DNA of 64,000 nt from Smittia aterrima (Eukaryota; Arthropoda; Insecta; Diptera; Chironomidae). The position numbers and the translations under genes are program-made. The stretch spans positions 22,568,001 through 22,632,000 of the forward strand of contig CP093831.1 of assembly GCA_033063855.1 (NCBI GenBank). The letters run 5' to 3'. Below the pieces are notes generated by a model. The model saw only the letters and a list, made by a program, of their open reading frames with translations, was not told the DNA's origin and did not search any database. Below are positions 62,980 to 64,000 of the stretch, piece after piece; positions within the stretch are counted from its first letter, which is position 1, and the number at the start of each line of letters is the position of its first letter.

Positions 62980-63514
62980 GAATATGGTTTTTTTTTTTTT
63001 TTTTTTATGTACTAAGGATTGCGTTAGCGTTTAGTGCTTTGCAAGCAGAAATTATTAGCTGCCCCCTCCGGCTTTTTGTTAGCGAAGCTAACTAGCCGGT
63101 TCCGGGTCCTTACCGACCTTACTTCCAACATGTACCAGAACGACAATTTATCGTCTGATGTTGGATTGGCCTTTATCTACTTAATGTATGTTCCTCCATG
63201 ATTCATAATTCACAGTATTGAATGACTGTGTGAATCTTATTTTTCGCTTATCAGACGTTGAAACGGCCTCGAAAATTCCGTTCCAACATTGACAACGTTT
63301 TTGGTGTGCATGAGAGAGAACGCAGCTGAAAACGAAGATTTCATTTTCAGCTCATTTTAACCGGTCAAGATTTCTCTTTGAAAAACTGAAATTCCTTGTC
63401 GCTTGTGGGATTCGAACTAGGTCCAACTCGCTGCCGAGATCATAGGCAGATAGTTCGACGAGTCCCGACCCACTAAGCTATTTCAGTCTGGAACACGGTG
63501 AGAATATGGTTTTT
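62980..63514 (-). mobile_element. tRNA-derived SINE with target-site duplication
   Basis: Read on the minus strand from 63500, a tRNA-like head carries an A box (TAGCTTAGTGGG) and B box (AGTTCGAATCC), the internal RNA polymerase III promoter. The head runs to about 63395, then a unique body of about 390 bp, and ends in an A tail (about 62994-63006). The body contains a GTTAGCTTCGCTAAC hairpin (about 63078-63092). Direct repeats AGAATATGGTTTTT flank it at 62980-62993 and 63501-63514, the hallmark of LINE-mediated retroposition. The coordinates given include both repeats. Confidence 0.85.
63390..63490 (-). ncRNA. tRNA-like head of the SINE
   Basis: A and B boxes are at tRNA-like spacing. A CTGCC/GGCAG stem encloses a 9-nt loop where the anticodon arm would be, too large for a normal tRNA. 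It is thus a tRNA-derived promoter, not a functional tRNA gene. Confidence 0.7.
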
Positions 63515-63749
63515 CTTTTGAAAAAATAAATTTCAAGCAATTTTATTACTGATATTTATATACTGATATTTATATTTGTGTTTAAAAGTTATGGGAAGTT
63601 TTAAAAGTGAATAAAGTGAGATTTCCGAAGCTACATTTCGTTGTTAGTTGTTGCTTTGATTTGCTGATACAATTACATTGATTTTCAACATCAGATGATT
63701 TGTGATCAATCAATCAATATTGTTGAAATTTACCATTCCTTGTTGAGTT
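63515..63749. other. 3' flank of the right-edge gene, nothing else seen
   Basis: AT-rich sequence after the stop of the minus-strand exon at 63750, with no repeat or ORF of note. Confidence 0.4.
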
Positions 63750-63956
63750 CTAGAAAGCTGCTGAAATTGCCTCCCCCAACCTGCCAAGAAAAAGTCCCAC
63801 AACGGTTAAAACTTTCTTTGCTTTAGGTTTTGTGCTCACAGCAGCTATATCATTGACTATAGTTTTGGCTAAACCCAACCCATCAGCAGCACGTTTAATA
63901 TTCTCTTGTGAGTTGCTGTTTCCCACATTTTGCATATTTCTGTTTCGTTGCGAACC
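63750..63956 (-). CDS. Last exon of an unidentified gene (partial)
   Basis: An acceptor (ATGATTTTAG) is followed by an open frame of 68 codons ending in TAG. It begins GSQRNRNMQNVGNSNSQE and ends with Lys-rich and hydrophobic amphipathic segments (PKAKKVLTVVGLFLGRLGE). The rest of the gene lies beyond the window. The Gly/Ala/Lys-rich helix could be a secreted peptide or a membrane-active helix. I do not recognise the family, and a short stand-alone ORF is also possible. Confidence 0.4.
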   Translation of the reverse strand, partial: GSQRNRNMQNVGNSNSQENIKRAADGLGLAKTIVNDIAAVSTKPKAKKVLTVVGLFLGRLGEAISAAF

Positions 63957-64000
63957 CTAAAATCATTCAATTAACTCAGTGCTGTAATAAATTTTACCAA

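Noticed and set aside
63390..63490. Functional tRNA gene
   Set aside because: The anticodon loop is too large and the segment continues into a SINE body with an A tail and target duplication.

Overview
The window is nuclear DNA of an insect, most likely a nematoceran fly (midge or mosquito grade, perhaps a chironomid). The signs are AT-rich DNA, GT-AG introns mostly of 50-70 bp, TATA boxes about 58 bp before start codons, a dipteran-type GH16 laminarinase/GNBP family, and an orthologue of missing-in-metastasis (mim/MTSS1). The species is not determined. All exon models below were built by eye from reading frame, splice sites and family motifs.

Region 1 (1-17 kb) is a rearranged, locally duplicated cluster on the minus strand. 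It holds two tandem insulin-receptor-like tyrosine kinase genes (1237-5097 and 6694-10529), a broken MATH-BTB gene (11104-13110), an F-box/LRR gene (13684-15256) and a multiple inositol polyphosphate phosphatase gene (MIPP, 15483-16895). MIPP and F-box fragments lie between and beside the receptor copies, so a receptor/F-box/MIPP block was duplicated and then eroded, with a repeat element now inside it. Receptor copy 1 is open from signal peptide to kinase. Copy 2 carries a stop codon and a lost splice donor in the ectodomain but keeps an almost identical kinase half.

Region 2 (17-21.6 kb) has a possible two-exon micro-gene and a two-exon gene for a His-Me-finger (I-PpoI-like) endonuclease-type protein. 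The latter is GC-richer than its surroundings and ends inside a long palindrome rich in GCGATA motifs.

Region 3 (21.6-55 kb) is mim on the plus strand: 19 coding exons in consistent phase, about 1,380 residues, with an N-terminal IMD domain, a Ser/Thr/Asn/Gln-rich middle and a C-terminal WH2. Its first coding intron is 18.7 kb and holds a mobile element. A complete MATH-BTB gene is nested antisense in intron 3.

Region 4 (56.8-64 kb) holds Rab escort protein (minus), head-to-head with two tandem GH16 beta-1,3-glucanase/GNBP genes (plus). The second of these has one in-frame stop. Next come a MITE with perfect 14-bp terminal inverted repeats, a tRNA-derived SINE with a clear target-site duplication, and a partial 3' exon at the right edge.

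The most noteworthy items are the compact insulin-receptor-like pair with a possible ectodomain-only product, the endonuclease-like gene, the tRNA-headed SINE, and a probable cassette exon just before the mim WH2.
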